Assembly (NCBI GenBank): GCA_948688495.1
Contig: CAPQSW010000006.1
Span: forward strand, 42,735 to 101,469
Source: an uncultured Lachnospiraceae bacterium
Lineage (GTDB): Bacteria; Bacillota; Clostridia; Lachnospirales; Lachnospiraceae
Length of the DNA stretch: 58,735 nucleotides
Reading direction: 5' to 3'
Shown: positions 43,868 to 52,412 of the stretch, piece by piece
Layout: each line of letters opens with the position of its first letter
Numbering within the stretch: position 1 is the stretch's first letter
Translations under genes and position numbers: made by a program
Notes under the pieces: model-generated
Seen by the model: only the letters and a program-made list of their open reading frames with translations
The model's database searches: none
What the model was told of the DNA's origin: nothing

Positions 43868-44878
43868 TTATAGCCTTGATTTAAAATGGCACCACGCAGC
43901 CACGCAGGCACTGACAATCAGCACCATGTAGAAATTCAGTCCCCTCGTGACACACATGGATGCTGTCAGGCTTGCGCCGGTAAAGACCTGTGAAAACGCC
44001 GTCTTATACATCATCTCAGTAATACCCTGCGCGCCAGGCAACGGAAGCATATCGACAGCTATGTAAATCGCCGCCTGCAGGCTCATCACCGTGAACGCGC
44101 TGGTACCAGCAAGCCCCAGACCCTTGTAAATCAGCCAGGTCAGGAAAAACACACTGCACCGCTGTACCACAGTAAATACAATAACTGCGTATATTTTACG
44201 CTTATTTTTCAGAAAAAATACGACTGCTTCATGGTACTGGTCCGCCATTTCAATAAGCTTTTTTGTACGCTCGCCGGAATTTTTGAGGATCCGGAATTTT
44301 TTCAAAAGCTTTTCCCCTCCTATTACCAGCCCTTTAAAACACCGCGGGCTAATCATAATAAAGAGAAGAACCACTACCAATAATGTATTCAAAAATAGTC
44401 CAAGATAATAGAGATATAAATACTCCTGCAGATAATCTGCCAGAGGACCATAATAAAAAATCAAAATCCCAAGTCCCATGACCACCAGGACAAATTTATA
44501 GATTACCGCCACAGTCATCAGCACCACAGAGCTGTCAGAAACCTTGTGTCCTTCCTTCTGCATATAGTAAAGCTGCATGGGCTGTCCTCCTGTTGCAGAA
44601 GGCGTAATACCAGAAAAGAAGAATCCCACAAAAGAGTATTTTACACAGGCCGCCACGCCTGTCTTATAATTCAAAGACCGCAGGAGATAGCAAATCATAA
44701 ATCCCTCCGCAGACACAAAAAAGAATGCCGTTGCGGCCGCCGCGCAAAGATATAATGGGTGCAGGGTCCGGATGGATTCCACAACTGCCGCCATATCATT
44801 TCCCTTAAAAATAACATAAAATGTGAGTAATGCCAGCGCAATAAAAACAATTGCACTGATAATATTTTTACGATTCAT
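43868..44878 (-). CDS. Flippase-like / lysylphosphatidylglycerol-synthase-type membrane protein
   Basis: 336 residues from ATG 44878 (MNRKNIIS), since GGAG lies inside the codons before it. Eight or so hydrophobic segments. Conserved motifs: SFVGFFFSGITPSATGGQPMQLYYM and ADMLPLPGAQGITEMMY, the pair that defines the UPF0104/YbhN family of flippase-like proteins. It overlaps the preceding NlpC/P60-like gene by 11 bases. With GT2 and the NlpC/P60-like gene it forms an envelope-related cluster. Substrate, probably a lipid or lipid-linked glycan, is unproven. Confidence 0.9.
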   Translation of the reverse strand: MNRKNIISAIVFIALALLTFYVIFKGNDMAAVVESIRTLHPLYLCAAAATAFFFVSAEGFMICYLLRSLNYKTGVAACVKYSFVGFFFSGITPSATGGQPMQLYYMQKEGHKVSDSSVVLMTVAVIYKFVLVVMGLGILIFYYGPLADYLQEYLYLYYLGLFLNTLLVVVLLFIMISPRCFKGLVIGGEKLLKKFRILKNSGERTKKLIEMADQYHEAVVFFLKNKRKIYAVIVFTVVQRCSVFFLTWLIYKGLGLAGTSAFTVMSLQAAIYIAVDMLPLPGAQGITEMMYKTAFSQVFTGASLTASMCVTRGLNFYMVLIVSACVAAWCHFKSRL

Positions 44879-45485
44879 AAACATCTCCATTCATTGCAAA
44901 ACATAACTTCCTCACCATATGGCGGAACATCCTTCTCCGCCGGATGGGATAACAGCCGTTCAGCCTGTTGAATGTACGCAGCGTCCCCTCATAAATTGTC
45001 TGGGTCTGCTTTAACTCATAGAAATCCCTGGGGGTCACCAGAGAAAAATGCTTATCAAAAAGTACAATCCCGCTCTCCTGCAAAACATTTGCTGTAAAAG
45101 AAGAACAGGTATAATGATTCTTCTGATAAAACGGCCGATTCAATAATATCATAGGAAGCCCTAATACACAATAATGATATTGGTATCTTTTTTCATAACA
45201 CTCCTGCAGCTTTAAAGCTATCTGCTCCTTCTGTTCTTCGCTGCATGAAAGGCTTACCACCTTATACCTGGCCGTAGGAAATACTTTTTCTATTTTCCCT
45301 GTATCTTCCTTTTCAAAACCTGCCAAAATCGGAATCGCCGGATGCCTCCTCCCTACACTGTACGCCTCCTGTAATTCCTCGTCCATGGAAAGTACCACAT
45401 GAATATAATCGATACCAGTCACCCGGCGGATCATAGAAGCAAAAAGTCCCGGTGTATCTACTAATGCTAAATATATTTGTGCCAT
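44868..45485 (-). CDS. NlpC/P60-superfamily-like (YiiX type) protein
   Basis: 205 residues, no signal peptide. The IDYIHVVLSMD segment and HYTCSSFTANVLQESG give a His (about 28) and a Cys (about 126) in the circularly permuted order of YiiX/YebB-like NlpC/P60 folds, which act as amidases, transferases or peptidases. The C-terminal part is basic (RRRRMFRHMVRK). Its gene overlaps the flippase-like gene. Likely a cytosolic or envelope amidohydrolase; substrate unknown. Confidence 0.75.
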   Translation of the reverse strand: MAQIYLALVDTPGLFASMIRRVTGIDYIHVVLSMDEELQEAYSVGRRHPAIPILAGFEKEDTGKIEKVFPTARYKVVSLSCSEEQKEQIALKLQECYEKRYQYHYCVLGLPMILLNRPFYQKNHYTCSSFTANVLQESGIVLFDKHFSLVTPRDFYELKQTQTIYEGTLRTFNRLNGCYPIRRRRMFRHMVRKLCFAMNGDVYES

Positions 45486-45587
45486 AAGTTCTTCCTCTCT
45501 TGTCCATTTTCTGTATCAGTTCAGCCAGTCGGATAAATCGGAGCGCAGACCTTTGCGAATGGCGCGGGCTGAATAGTTACAATTCCT

Positions 45588-46610
45588 CTAATTAAACTGG
45601 TACAATTTCCTTGCCATACGGTAACCGGCAAGTGTAAAAACATCTCCAAGACGCCCTGGAAGATATGTAAATCCGCTGATTGTACGCCATTTTAAAGATG
45701 TATACAGCCTCTGGTCATGATATTTCACATAATTCCAGAGCATTTCCCTCTTTTTCAGAGCCTCCGGTGTTCCAATCAACAGCAAATGTATCGATGAAAT
45801 TGCCATCATAATCGATATATTCCGAATCAGGTAGTTGGTAAGCTTGGGATTATCTACGCTCAGCCTTTCTAAGTCTGCACACTTTGAAACCAGTTTTGTC
45901 ACCCGAATCTGCTGATCAATGCGTTTCATCAATACTTTCTCATTTACAGACTGGTCATCTCTTCCCAGAAAATAATGATACAAATCCAGATTCAGGTAAC
46001 ACAGCGTCTTCACATAAGGCAGAGGCTGATTCGCAAAAATATTATCTACATAAAATGTATGCTTCGGCAGTTTCACATGGGATTCCCTGAGCACTTCTGT
46101 GCGGAAAAACAGGGAATGCATCACCAGATACTGGGATGGATGGAAACGCCGGACTGCATCCCAGCCACAAATCTGATTCTCTTTGAGGACATTTTTATAT
46201 GCCATCCGTTTCGTCTTATTCTCATTGGAGTGGTCATATAGGTAATTACAGATAATCAGGTCCACGGTAACATCCTGCCGCTCCCATTCATCAATCTTCT
46301 TTAAAAGCTTTTGCAGCTCCTTTTCATCCAACCAGTCATCTGAATCCACAACCTTGAAATATTTCCCGCTTGCCAGGGCAAGTCCTGCATTAACGCCTGA
46401 ACCATGGCCGCCATTCTCCTGATGGACCACACGAACGATTTCCGGGTAATTTCTTGCATAATTGTCCGCGATTTCCCCTGTCCGGTCTGTGGAACCGTCA
46501 TCCACGATAATGATTTCCGCCCGCTCATCTGCCGACAGCAGCGTATCAATACAATGTTCCATATAATCCTCAGAATTATAACAGGGTACGGTAAATGTGA
46601 TCTCTTTCAT
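45588..46610 (-). CDS. Family 2 glycosyltransferase
   Basis: 340-residue cytoplasmic GT-A enzyme. N-terminal nucleotide-sugar site FTVPCYNSEDYMEHCIDTLL, then IIVDDGSTDRTGEI and the metal motif VVDSDDWLDE near 90. The remaining part resembles polyprenyl-linked glycan or teichoic/wall glycosyltransferases. Acceptor unknown. First of the three-gene envelope group. After its TAG stop codon (45588-45590) the same frame stays open for 23 coding-like codons up to 45516 (see findings), so the true C-terminus could have been longer. Confidence 0.9.
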   Translation of the reverse strand: MKEITFTVPCYNSEDYMEHCIDTLLSADERAEIIIVDDGSTDRTGEIADNYARNYPEIVRVVHQENGGHGSGVNAGLALASGKYFKVVDSDDWLDEKELQKLLKKIDEWERQDVTVDLIICNYLYDHSNENKTKRMAYKNVLKENQICGWDAVRRFHPSQYLVMHSLFFRTEVLRESHVKLPKHTFYVDNIFANQPLPYVKTLCYLNLDLYHYFLGRDDQSVNEKVLMKRIDQQIRVTKLVSKCADLERLSVDNPKLTNYLIRNISIMMAISSIHLLLIGTPEALKKREMLWNYVKYHDQRLYTSLKWRTISGFTYLPGRLGDVFTLAGYRMARKLYQFN

Positions 46611-46979
46611 ATGCTTTCTCTCCTGTGCTTTTTTTCATCCTATCTAATTTAACGATATTAATCTTGATTTTTCTTCATCATTTTTCTTAATATTTCATTA
46701 ATAGTATTTCATGAGGTTTTTATCCTGGTTTTACTTGATAACAGTCTATCGTATTTTTCTTAAAACTGCCCTGTGATTATCTTACAATAATCTTACAGTT
46801 TTGTAATATTGGAGCACGCTATACAGAATATATAGCAGATGAAGCCGAGAATAGCCATACTTCCAGAGATGGATTTTGAGTAGTATTATGAATTGTTTGT
46901 AAGAAAAAGGATGCCAATCCTCCGGGACAAGCCCTGGGGAGATTGACATCCTTAATATTCCTATCTCTCTTACATTAGA
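46611..46979. other. Intergenic region between GT2 and the FliD-like gene
   Basis: 369 AT-rich bases. I see a terminator for the FliD-like gene at its end (46904-46953) but no coding-like frame and no obvious regulatory motif besides generic AT-rich direct repeats near 46660-46720. A promoter for the GT2 gene must lie here but is not clearly recognisable. Confidence 0.5.
46904..46953 (-). terminator. Terminator of the FliD-like gene
   Basis: On the minus strand AGGATGTCAATCTCC pairs with GGAGGATTGGCATCCT over about 14 pairs around a loop, followed by TTTTTC. It begins about 28 bases after the stop codon of the FliD-like gene. Confidence 0.8.
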
Positions 46980-48161
46980 TTATATGGAGTCTGCATAACG
47001 GGAACTTCCTCCTACGTTATACGCTCCGGCTGCGGTATACCCACTGGTAGCACTCGCCCGGGTTGTCATATAATAATCTACAAGTGACGCATTGGTAGCG
47101 ATAGAAGAACCATAATTCTTGAAGAATTTCTGTACTTGGGACATATCTGCCTTCTTAAATGTCTCCTCGTCAATCTTCATCTGCCCCTTTGCATCCAAAC
47201 TGATTCCAAACTGTTTCAATGCATTCGCATTGTTCGCAGTCTTCTCCTTTATCTGAGCTACGTTTGATGATACACCAGAATTGGAGCTGGTCTTAGCTGC
47301 ATCAAGCATACTATTGTAATTGCTTACAAAGCTCTTAGCTGTGGCAAGAATCTTGTCAACATCGTACTTGTCTGTCACATTGCCATCCTTATCCTTCATC
47401 TTCTCATACAATTCCGCTGATGCAAGCGCCGTGCTGTCCTTCTTGAGCGCTGCTGCGCTGGAACCTGTCGTACTCTCTGTCTTAGTATCATCCTTGGAGG
47501 ATGTACTTCCCGTAATTCCTGCAAACTGGGCACGTGACGCTATCATGGAACCATAACTCAGGCTGTCTTTGGGTGAAAACAGTTCCTGCACTTTAGAAGT
47601 ACCTGCTGCCTTTAGTTTCCCTTCATTCACCTTGAGTGTTCCGTCACGATTGATTGTAACACCAATCTCTGCAAGCTTTTCTGCATTCTCTTTCGTGCTC
47701 TTCATCATATTGGCAACATGTGCCGCCTTATTGGACATCGTAGAGCGTTTGGATGAGCTCACAACATCATTATAATCCGATACATACGCTTTCACTGCTG
47801 AAACTACCTTGTCTGCTGCACTCTGTCCATTCTGTGTATCTGTAAACGTACCCTCATTCCGCAATGCTGAAACAGATTTATTCAGGTTCGAAAGTCCTGT
47901 TGTCAAATTCTCATTTGCTTCCTGTGCTTCTTTGGAAACCTTGGGATTCCTTCTCTCTTCCAGAATCTTATCGAGGACATAACCGCCGGAACTTCCACTC
48001 TTGCCGGTAGCACTTGTACTCGAACTTGATCCCATACCGTAATAAGACTTCATAAGTCTTTTATAGCTGCCACTCTTAATGCTTGCATAATCTGCGAGAA
48101 AATTAGAACTTCCATTGTTGCCGGATGAAAAAAAACTCCCTACATTAAAATTAGTACCCAT
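46980..48161 (-). CDS. Flagellar-cap-like protein with two tandem FliD-type modules
   Basis: 393 residues from ATG 48161 (MGTNFNVGSFFSS), chosen because AAAGGAG lies about eight bases before it. The N-terminal 110 residues are Ser/Gly-rich. Two similar modules follow (about 110-225 and 270-375): each has a helix starting YVSDYN / FVSNYN, a helix ending in LAEIGVT / ALKQFGIS, a short strand pair (DGTLKVNEGKL / KGQMKIDEETF) and a VQELF / VQKFF end. This order is that of the FliD C-terminal domain. No canonical FliD N-terminal part is present, so it may be a shorter filament-associated protein. A sigma-28-like promoter supports a motility role. Confidence 0.7.
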   Translation of the reverse strand: MGTNFNVGSFFSSGNNGSSNFLADYASIKSGSYKRLMKSYYGMGSSSSTSATGKSGSSGGYVLDKILEERRNPKVSKEAQEANENLTTGLSNLNKSVSALRNEGTFTDTQNGQSAADKVVSAVKAYVSDYNDVVSSSKRSTMSNKAAHVANMMKSTKENAEKLAEIGVTINRDGTLKVNEGKLKAAGTSKVQELFSPKDSLSYGSMIASRAQFAGITGSTSSKDDTKTESTTGSSAAALKKDSTALASAELYEKMKDKDGNVTDKYDVDKILATAKSFVSNYNSMLDAAKTSSNSGVSSNVAQIKEKTANNANALKQFGISLDAKGQMKIDEETFKKADMSQVQKFFKNYGSSIATNASLVDYYMTTRASATSGYTAAGAYNVGGSSRYADSI

Positions 48162-48223
48162 TGTCATCACTCCTTTGAAAAAAATATAAACTTCCATGTC
48201 CTTATGTCTGATATATATAAAAT

Positions 48224-48251
48224 ATATCGGATGCCGGCTCAAAATCCTTTA
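48224..48251 (-). promoter_or_regulatory. Sigma-28-like promoter of the FliD-like gene
   Basis: Minus-strand TAAA (48251-48248), 16-base spacer and TCCGATAT (48231-48224) match the sigma-28 pattern TAAA-N15-GCCGATAA closely. About 60 bases upstream of the start codon. The AT-rich segment that follows is almost the same as that after the flagellin -10. Confidence 0.65.
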
Positions 48252-48359
48252 TAGTTATTAGCAGTATAGCACACACATTTTAGGAATGCAAGATGACCCG
48301 CCAATAACTCATGGAGAAAAAGCGCCCCTTCATGAATATTTTAACAGCCATGTACTGTA

Positions 48360-48431
48360 TCAGATATACTTCTTAAACGCCTCTTTCATCTTGATCAAAA
48401 TGTCCATCAGCCATTCAAATTGATATATCAA
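48360..48431 (-). CDS. Possible short peptide gene (low confidence)
   Basis: A short frame between the FliD-like gene and the hydrolase encodes a coding-like, amphipathic peptide: MDILIKMKEAFKKYI from ATG 48407, or IYQFEWLMDILIKMKEAFKKYI from TTG 48431. The only SD-like sequence is AGGA near the TTG. It lies directly downstream of the hydrolase gene on the same strand. It may be a real micropeptide, a remnant or chance. Confidence 0.25.
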   Translation of the reverse strand: MIYQFEWLMDILIKMKEAFKKYI

Positions 48432-48435
48432 AATC

Positions 48436-49374
48436 CTAAAGGCTCTGCCCGATAAAATGCAAAACTGACTTCTTATAAGCTTCATAATCCGTCATCGCGC
48501 TGTTTGCATGATCCGCTTTTTCAATCAGCGTCCACGCCTTCCTCCCTGTGCAGGCATTATAGAGTTCCTCCCCCATGAATGAGGGTACGATCGAATCCTG
48601 CGCACCGTGGATAAATAGAATCGGAATATTTAACTTTTCTACCGCCTCAAGCGCTGTGCAGCCCTCCAGGTCAAAATGACCAAACAAACGTGCACCATGC
48701 TTTAAAAAGAAGTATATCGGCTTGACTGGAAGCTTCATTGATTTCACTGTCTCCATCAGTATAGTCGCCGGTCTGGAATACCCACAATCCGCTATCAAAG
48801 CCCGGACATTCCGCGGCAAATCCAACTCAGAAGACATTATAACGGACGCCGCCCCCATGGATACCCCTGCAAGAAAAATATCTGTATTTTCTCCAAACCG
48901 CTCTGCAACATATTCACTCCACGATTTGCAGTCACACCGTTCCATAATGCCTAAAGTAATCACACTTCCCTCACTCTTTCCATGGGCACGCTCATCTGCC
49001 ATGAGAATATTGATGCCATTTTCCCTGCAGATCCGGAAAAAACCATATCCGTCCCATGCCGCTGTTCCGTGATAGCCATGAAAAAAAATAATCATTGGAG
49101 CATCTTCTTTTATGCTGTACAACCTCCCACACAACAAAAGCCCATCCTGGGAAGGTATGCTGACTGTTTCATATGGCGTTTGGTCCATCTCCTCCACAAC
49201 CTCAAGCATTGTTTGCCGATAATCCCTGTAAAGCCGGCTGTCAGGAATACGACGGACATCTGGACGTTTCCTTAATGAAAGGCAGAAGGCATAACGGTAC
49301 AAACCATACATCAGCAGAAACACCGCTGCAAATATTACAGAAACCAGCACTATGGCAACGATTAATGCTCCCAT
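48436..49374 (-). CDS. Membrane-anchored alpha/beta hydrolase
   Basis: 312 residues with one N-terminal helix (about 3-24). Hydrolase motifs: IIFFHGYHGTAAWDGYGF (oxyanion), ADERAHGKSEG, nucleophile serine in AGVSMGAASV (about 167), FIHGAQDSIVPSFMGEELY and catalytic His in KADHANSAMT. Matches the serine-hydrolase/dienelactone-type group. Substrate unknown; an ester or lipid is plausible. Its start codon overlaps the GGDEF gene's stop codon by one base (TAATG), so the two are translated together. Confidence 0.9.
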   Translation of the reverse strand: MGALIVAIVLVSVIFAAVFLLMYGLYRYAFCLSLRKRPDVRRIPDSRLYRDYRQTMLEVVEEMDQTPYETVSIPSQDGLLLCGRLYSIKEDAPMIIFFHGYHGTAAWDGYGFFRICRENGINILMADERAHGKSEGSVITLGIMERCDCKSWSEYVAERFGENTDIFLAGVSMGAASVIMSSELDLPRNVRALIADCGYSRPATILMETVKSMKLPVKPIYFFLKHGARLFGHFDLEGCTALEAVEKLNIPILFIHGAQDSIVPSFMGEELYNACTGRKAWTLIEKADHANSAMTDYEAYKKSVLHFIGQSL

Positions 49375-50498
49375 TACTTTCTCTCCTTCTTGCTCTGCTT
49401 TTTATTCTCATACATACGCACATCTGCTGCCTTTACAACTTCCTCTATTTCCTGGCCTCTTCCCCTGGCAAAGCCTACCGCACTTGATACTTTAATCTTC
49501 TTGCCTTTGTTAGCAGCCGCTACCTCTTCCTGCACAGCCTGTATAATATGTTCTGCTTCATCCTCCCCAGGATTATCAAGAATCATCAGAAACTCATCCC
49601 CGCCGATTCTGTAAACACGGCAGGAATCACCAGAATGCGCCAGTAATACTGCCGATATGGTTTCTATCGCTGTATCGCCCATAGCATGCCCATATACGTC
49701 ATTGATGTATTTCAAATTATTTAAATCCCAAAACAATACTGCTATTTGATCGATCTTTGGATAATACTCTGCTGCCATTTCAACATATTTATTTTTATTA
49801 AACACCCTTGTTTTTGTATCCGTCTCCTTCAGATATGTAAGCTTTGCAATCCGATACGCATCCTCATTGCTGCTAACTACCGAGTACTGCATCATAATTG
49901 AAAAAACAAAAAGAATAATACTTCTCGGAAACACCTCAAACACAATAATAATAAAAATCGGATTTTCATTAAAGGGAATATTCAAAGCATCCGCCGTAAT
50001 AATCTCGAGATACCAGCTTCTTACATGCTGGCTCTGAAGCAGAAGATTCAAATCACAAATCCCATAAAAAAAGCTTGAAAGCGAGCTTATAAGCATCGTG
50101 ACAGTATTTACTACATACACAAACCAAATGGTACTGCGCCTTCTGTATTGAACAGCAAACAATAGTGGCACTACATAAATCAGCACCGCATGGTAAGATA
50201 AAAATGTGACAATCACTGCTGTGGCAACACATATTAACGATAAAAGAAAATACTTAATCCACTGATTAGATAAACTAATCTCTAAATAAATATAAAATGC
50301 TGGCACAAACAGCACAATATTGGACAAAAAGGATAATGTAATAAGCTTTTTATCCACCTCAAAAAAACCCATCACAGTCAGAAACCATATAAGGGTAAGC
50401 GCTACAAGAAACCAACAGAAGCCCTTTAATGTATGCTTATTGGCTTTCACCTCCTGATACGCCAGCTCACTGTGATACTGCTCCATAAAATCTTCCAT
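49374..50498 (-). CDS. Membrane-bound GGDEF diguanylate cyclase
   Basis: 374 residues. About seven transmembrane helices fill residues 25-210. The GGDEF domain follows: VFNKNKYVEMAAEY, FWDLNNLKYINDVYGHAMGDTAI and the active-site GGDEF at about 299-303. All cyclase motif residues are present, so it should make c-di-GMP. The RxxD inhibitory site normally five residues upstream of GGDEF is absent (the sequence there is CRVYRI), so product feedback may be lost. In an operon-like order with a hydrolase (coupled stop/start), and downstream of a hemerythrin/receiver protein. Confidence 0.93.
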   Translation of the reverse strand: MEDFMEQYHSELAYQEVKANKHTLKGFCWFLVALTLIWFLTVMGFFEVDKKLITLSFLSNIVLFVPAFYIYLEISLSNQWIKYFLLSLICVATAVIVTFLSYHAVLIYVVPLLFAVQYRRRSTIWFVYVVNTVTMLISSLSSFFYGICDLNLLLQSQHVRSWYLEIITADALNIPFNENPIFIIIVFEVFPRSIILFVFSIMMQYSVVSSNEDAYRIAKLTYLKETDTKTRVFNKNKYVEMAAEYYPKIDQIAVLFWDLNNLKYINDVYGHAMGDTAIETISAVLLAHSGDSCRVYRIGGDEFLMILDNPGEDEAEHIIQAVQEEVAAANKGKKIKVSSAVGFARGRGQEIEEVVKAADVRMYENKKQSKKERK

Positions 50499-50586
50499 TC
50501 AGAATCCCTCCTGGAAATCCCTAAACATATCCAGGTACATTCTGACAAATTTTTGCGGAGGTGTCAATACTTTGATATACAGAAAG

Positions 50587-50619
50587 ACAGCCAAAAGCAG
50601 TCATGATGCCTTTGGCTGT
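50587..50619 (-). terminator. Terminator of the hemerythrin/receiver gene
   Basis: On the minus strand ACAGCCAAAGGCA pairs with TGCTTTTGGCTGT (one mismatch), followed by CTTTCTGT. It lies about 12 bases after the gene's stop codon. Confidence 0.75.
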
Positions 50620-50630
50620 TTCATATATTA

Positions 50631-51980
50631 TTATTGATCTCTTTTCTCAAAAAAATCTTCCAGCGTCTTCAAAATAAAATCATCCGGCATTGTCTTTAAA
50701 AGATAACCTTCCGGCTTTAGAGCCTTAACATTCTTTACGCTGTCCTTGTCGCTCCTGCTCGTCAAAAACATAACTGGAATATCTGCAATATCCCTGTCAG
50801 AACGAATCATCTCCAATGTCTGTTTTCCATCACAAATAGGCATCTCGTAGTCCAGCAAAACCAAATCCGGGCGATTCACCGCTATAACCTTGATTGCAGA
50901 TATACTGGAATCAGACTCCAGTAAATCATACTTATCTGCCAATAGCTGGCGCATCCTGGCAAGCATAAATTCTGAATCATCCACCACAAGAATCTTATAC
51001 CTGCGGCTCTCCTGTTCTTCAGTCTCCTTTTCCAGATATTCTTTGACCGCATTCATAGCATTCTGATGGTTAATTTCAGATACAATTTTTCCACTGAGAG
51101 ACTCGGCAGATACCACACTGAACGCAAAATATCCTTCCCCCGTACTGAACAGCAGGCTGCAAACCGGGTGCTCACGCTGGAAGGAATTTAAGAGCTGCCC
51201 ATGTGTCAACAGGGATTCATTCTCCAGATCCAAAAGGTCTATCGCTGGAAAACGTTCCCGAATCTGCTCTAAAAACTGTCGTGACAGATACCGGGTGACA
51301 TTAAGTACCATATCATCAACCTTTGGATATTCTTTATTCAGTATGTTACTTATAATTTTAAGCAGAAGCCGGTCTTCATAAATAAGCGTGACCTCCCAAC
51401 GCTCTTTCTTTTCTCCACAATAAGAAAAACGGCAACAGAATACATTTCCAAAGTCTTCTCCTGCATACTGTTCGCTTATCAACTTTGCTTTCAGTTGAAA
51501 TATCTCCTGAGATAGCTGGACAATCGTTGCCTCCAGGGCATCCTTCTCTTCTCCATGCGGAATAGCTCCCCAACGGCTGCCTGTCTTTCCTGCAATTGCC
51601 TGATCCTCCGTCTTCGTGTGGGCAAGCACCCATCCAATACACACTCCAAGAAAATGCCTGATAGATTCTGCCGAATACTGGTTCTCTTCCAGTTCATCCT
51701 CAAGCGCGGGCATCGTCTTATACCGAAAATCATCATGCAGCCGCTTATGTATATCATATTCACTGTAATTAATTGACTGCATATACTTTTCTTCGTTTTC
51801 AAAATGTTCTTCGGTATGATTTTTTAAATATTTTATGCCTTCACGACATACCCACTCGCTTTTTTCTTCTCGCTCACTCAGACTGAGCAGTTTATTCATC
51901 GTCGAAAAAAGTATCTTGTGCTCCTTATCAATAAAATCCACACCGATTTCATAGCTCTTATCCCATACGATATGGCTCAT
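50631..51980 (-). CDS. Hemerythrin / CheX-like / receiver-domain fusion protein
   Basis: 449 residues. Residues 1-130 are a bacteriohemerythrin with all ligand residues in order (His21, His59, Glu63, His78, His82, His121, Asp126), so it should carry a diiron O2- or redox-sensing site. A middle domain (about 180-310) looks like the CheX phosphatase fold. The C-terminal receiver domain (about 328-447) has VVDDSE and the phospho-acceptor Asp at about 377 (LLDYEMP). Single-protein linkage of oxygen sensing, CheX-like and phosphorelay domains suggests an aerotaxis signalling role, which is inference. Its own SD is GCGGAGGAG, separate from the repeat array upstream. Confidence 0.88.
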   Translation of the reverse strand: MSHIVWDKSYEIGVDFIDKEHKILFSTMNKLLSLSEREEKSEWVCREGIKYLKNHTEEHFENEEKYMQSINYSEYDIHKRLHDDFRYKTMPALEDELEENQYSAESIRHFLGVCIGWVLAHTKTEDQAIAGKTGSRWGAIPHGEEKDALEATIVQLSQEIFQLKAKLISEQYAGEDFGNVFCCRFSYCGEKKERWEVTLIYEDRLLLKIISNILNKEYPKVDDMVLNVTRYLSRQFLEQIRERFPAIDLLDLENESLLTHGQLLNSFQREHPVCSLLFSTGEGYFAFSVVSAESLSGKIVSEINHQNAMNAVKEYLEKETEEQESRRYKILVVDDSEFMLARMRQLLADKYDLLESDSSISAIKVIAVNRPDLVLLDYEMPICDGKQTLEMIRSDRDIADIPVMFLTSRSDKDSVKNVKALKPEGYLLKTMPDDFILKTLEDFFEKRDQ

Positions 51981-52010
51981 ATCAATTCTCCTCCGCTAAT
52001 TATTATAATT

Positions 52011-52231
52011 ATTTAGGACCTTCTACTTCCGTGGCTGCTCTAGGAGTCCTAAGGCATCCTCCCACTTCGATTTACCTCTGTGGCTATTCTAGGAGGCATC
52101 AGGACTCTCCCCAGCTTCGCTGGGTCCCCCCTCATGCCATATGGTCCCTCCTTAGGACCTTATACTTCTGTGGCTGCTCTAGGAGTCCTAAGGCATCCTC
52201 CCGCAAGCGGGTCCCTCCTTAGGACAAATTA
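52011..52231 (-). repeat. SD-hairpin repeat array, copy D (tandem)
   Basis: Three tandem repeat units lie upstream of the hemerythrin/receiver gene. Two have GTCCTAAGG and CCTTAGGAC pairing segments (plus 52046-52054 and 52185-52193), and the outermost contains the hairpin CCCG-CTTG-CGGG (plus 52200-52211). The central unit is diverged (CCCAGCGAAGCTGGG and a GAGAGTCCTGA block). Perfect nine-base complementarity (GTCCTAAGG/CCTTAGGAC) is seen here, versus one G-U in the other loci. The gene-proximal SD of the next gene lies just outside the array. Confidence 0.8.
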
Positions 52232-52256
52232 TACCACAACCTTTACATTTTGCCTA

Positions 52257-52409
52257 TTACATTTTCCCTGTTATTTCAATGATATTTCCATCAGGATCTT
52301 CAATATTAAAATACCAGTATGGCATATGTATATTCACATACATCAAATCTGATACCTTTCCTATATTAAGACGCTGCAGTCTTTCATGTTTCCCAAGTTC
52401 TTCTTTTTT
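52257..52409 (-). pseudogene. 3' remnant of a VOC/glyoxalase family gene
   Basis: Minus-strand translation gives KEELGKHERLQRLNIG, then VNIHMPYWYFNIEDPD and GNIIEITGKM before a stop. The last 20 residues match the C-terminal metal-binding strand of vicinal-oxygen-chelate (glyoxalase/bleomycin-resistance) proteins (F-I-DPDGN-IEI). The N-terminal two thirds is missing: the frame begins inside or after the DUF5713 gene stop codon. It is therefore a decayed fragment. Confidence 0.7.
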
Positions 52410-52412
52410 AAT

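Noticed and set aside
52011..52231. CRISPR or IS element from the 52-kb repeats
   Set aside because: No transposase reading frame, no unique spacers, and the units are stem-forming. They match the other three intergenic copies instead.
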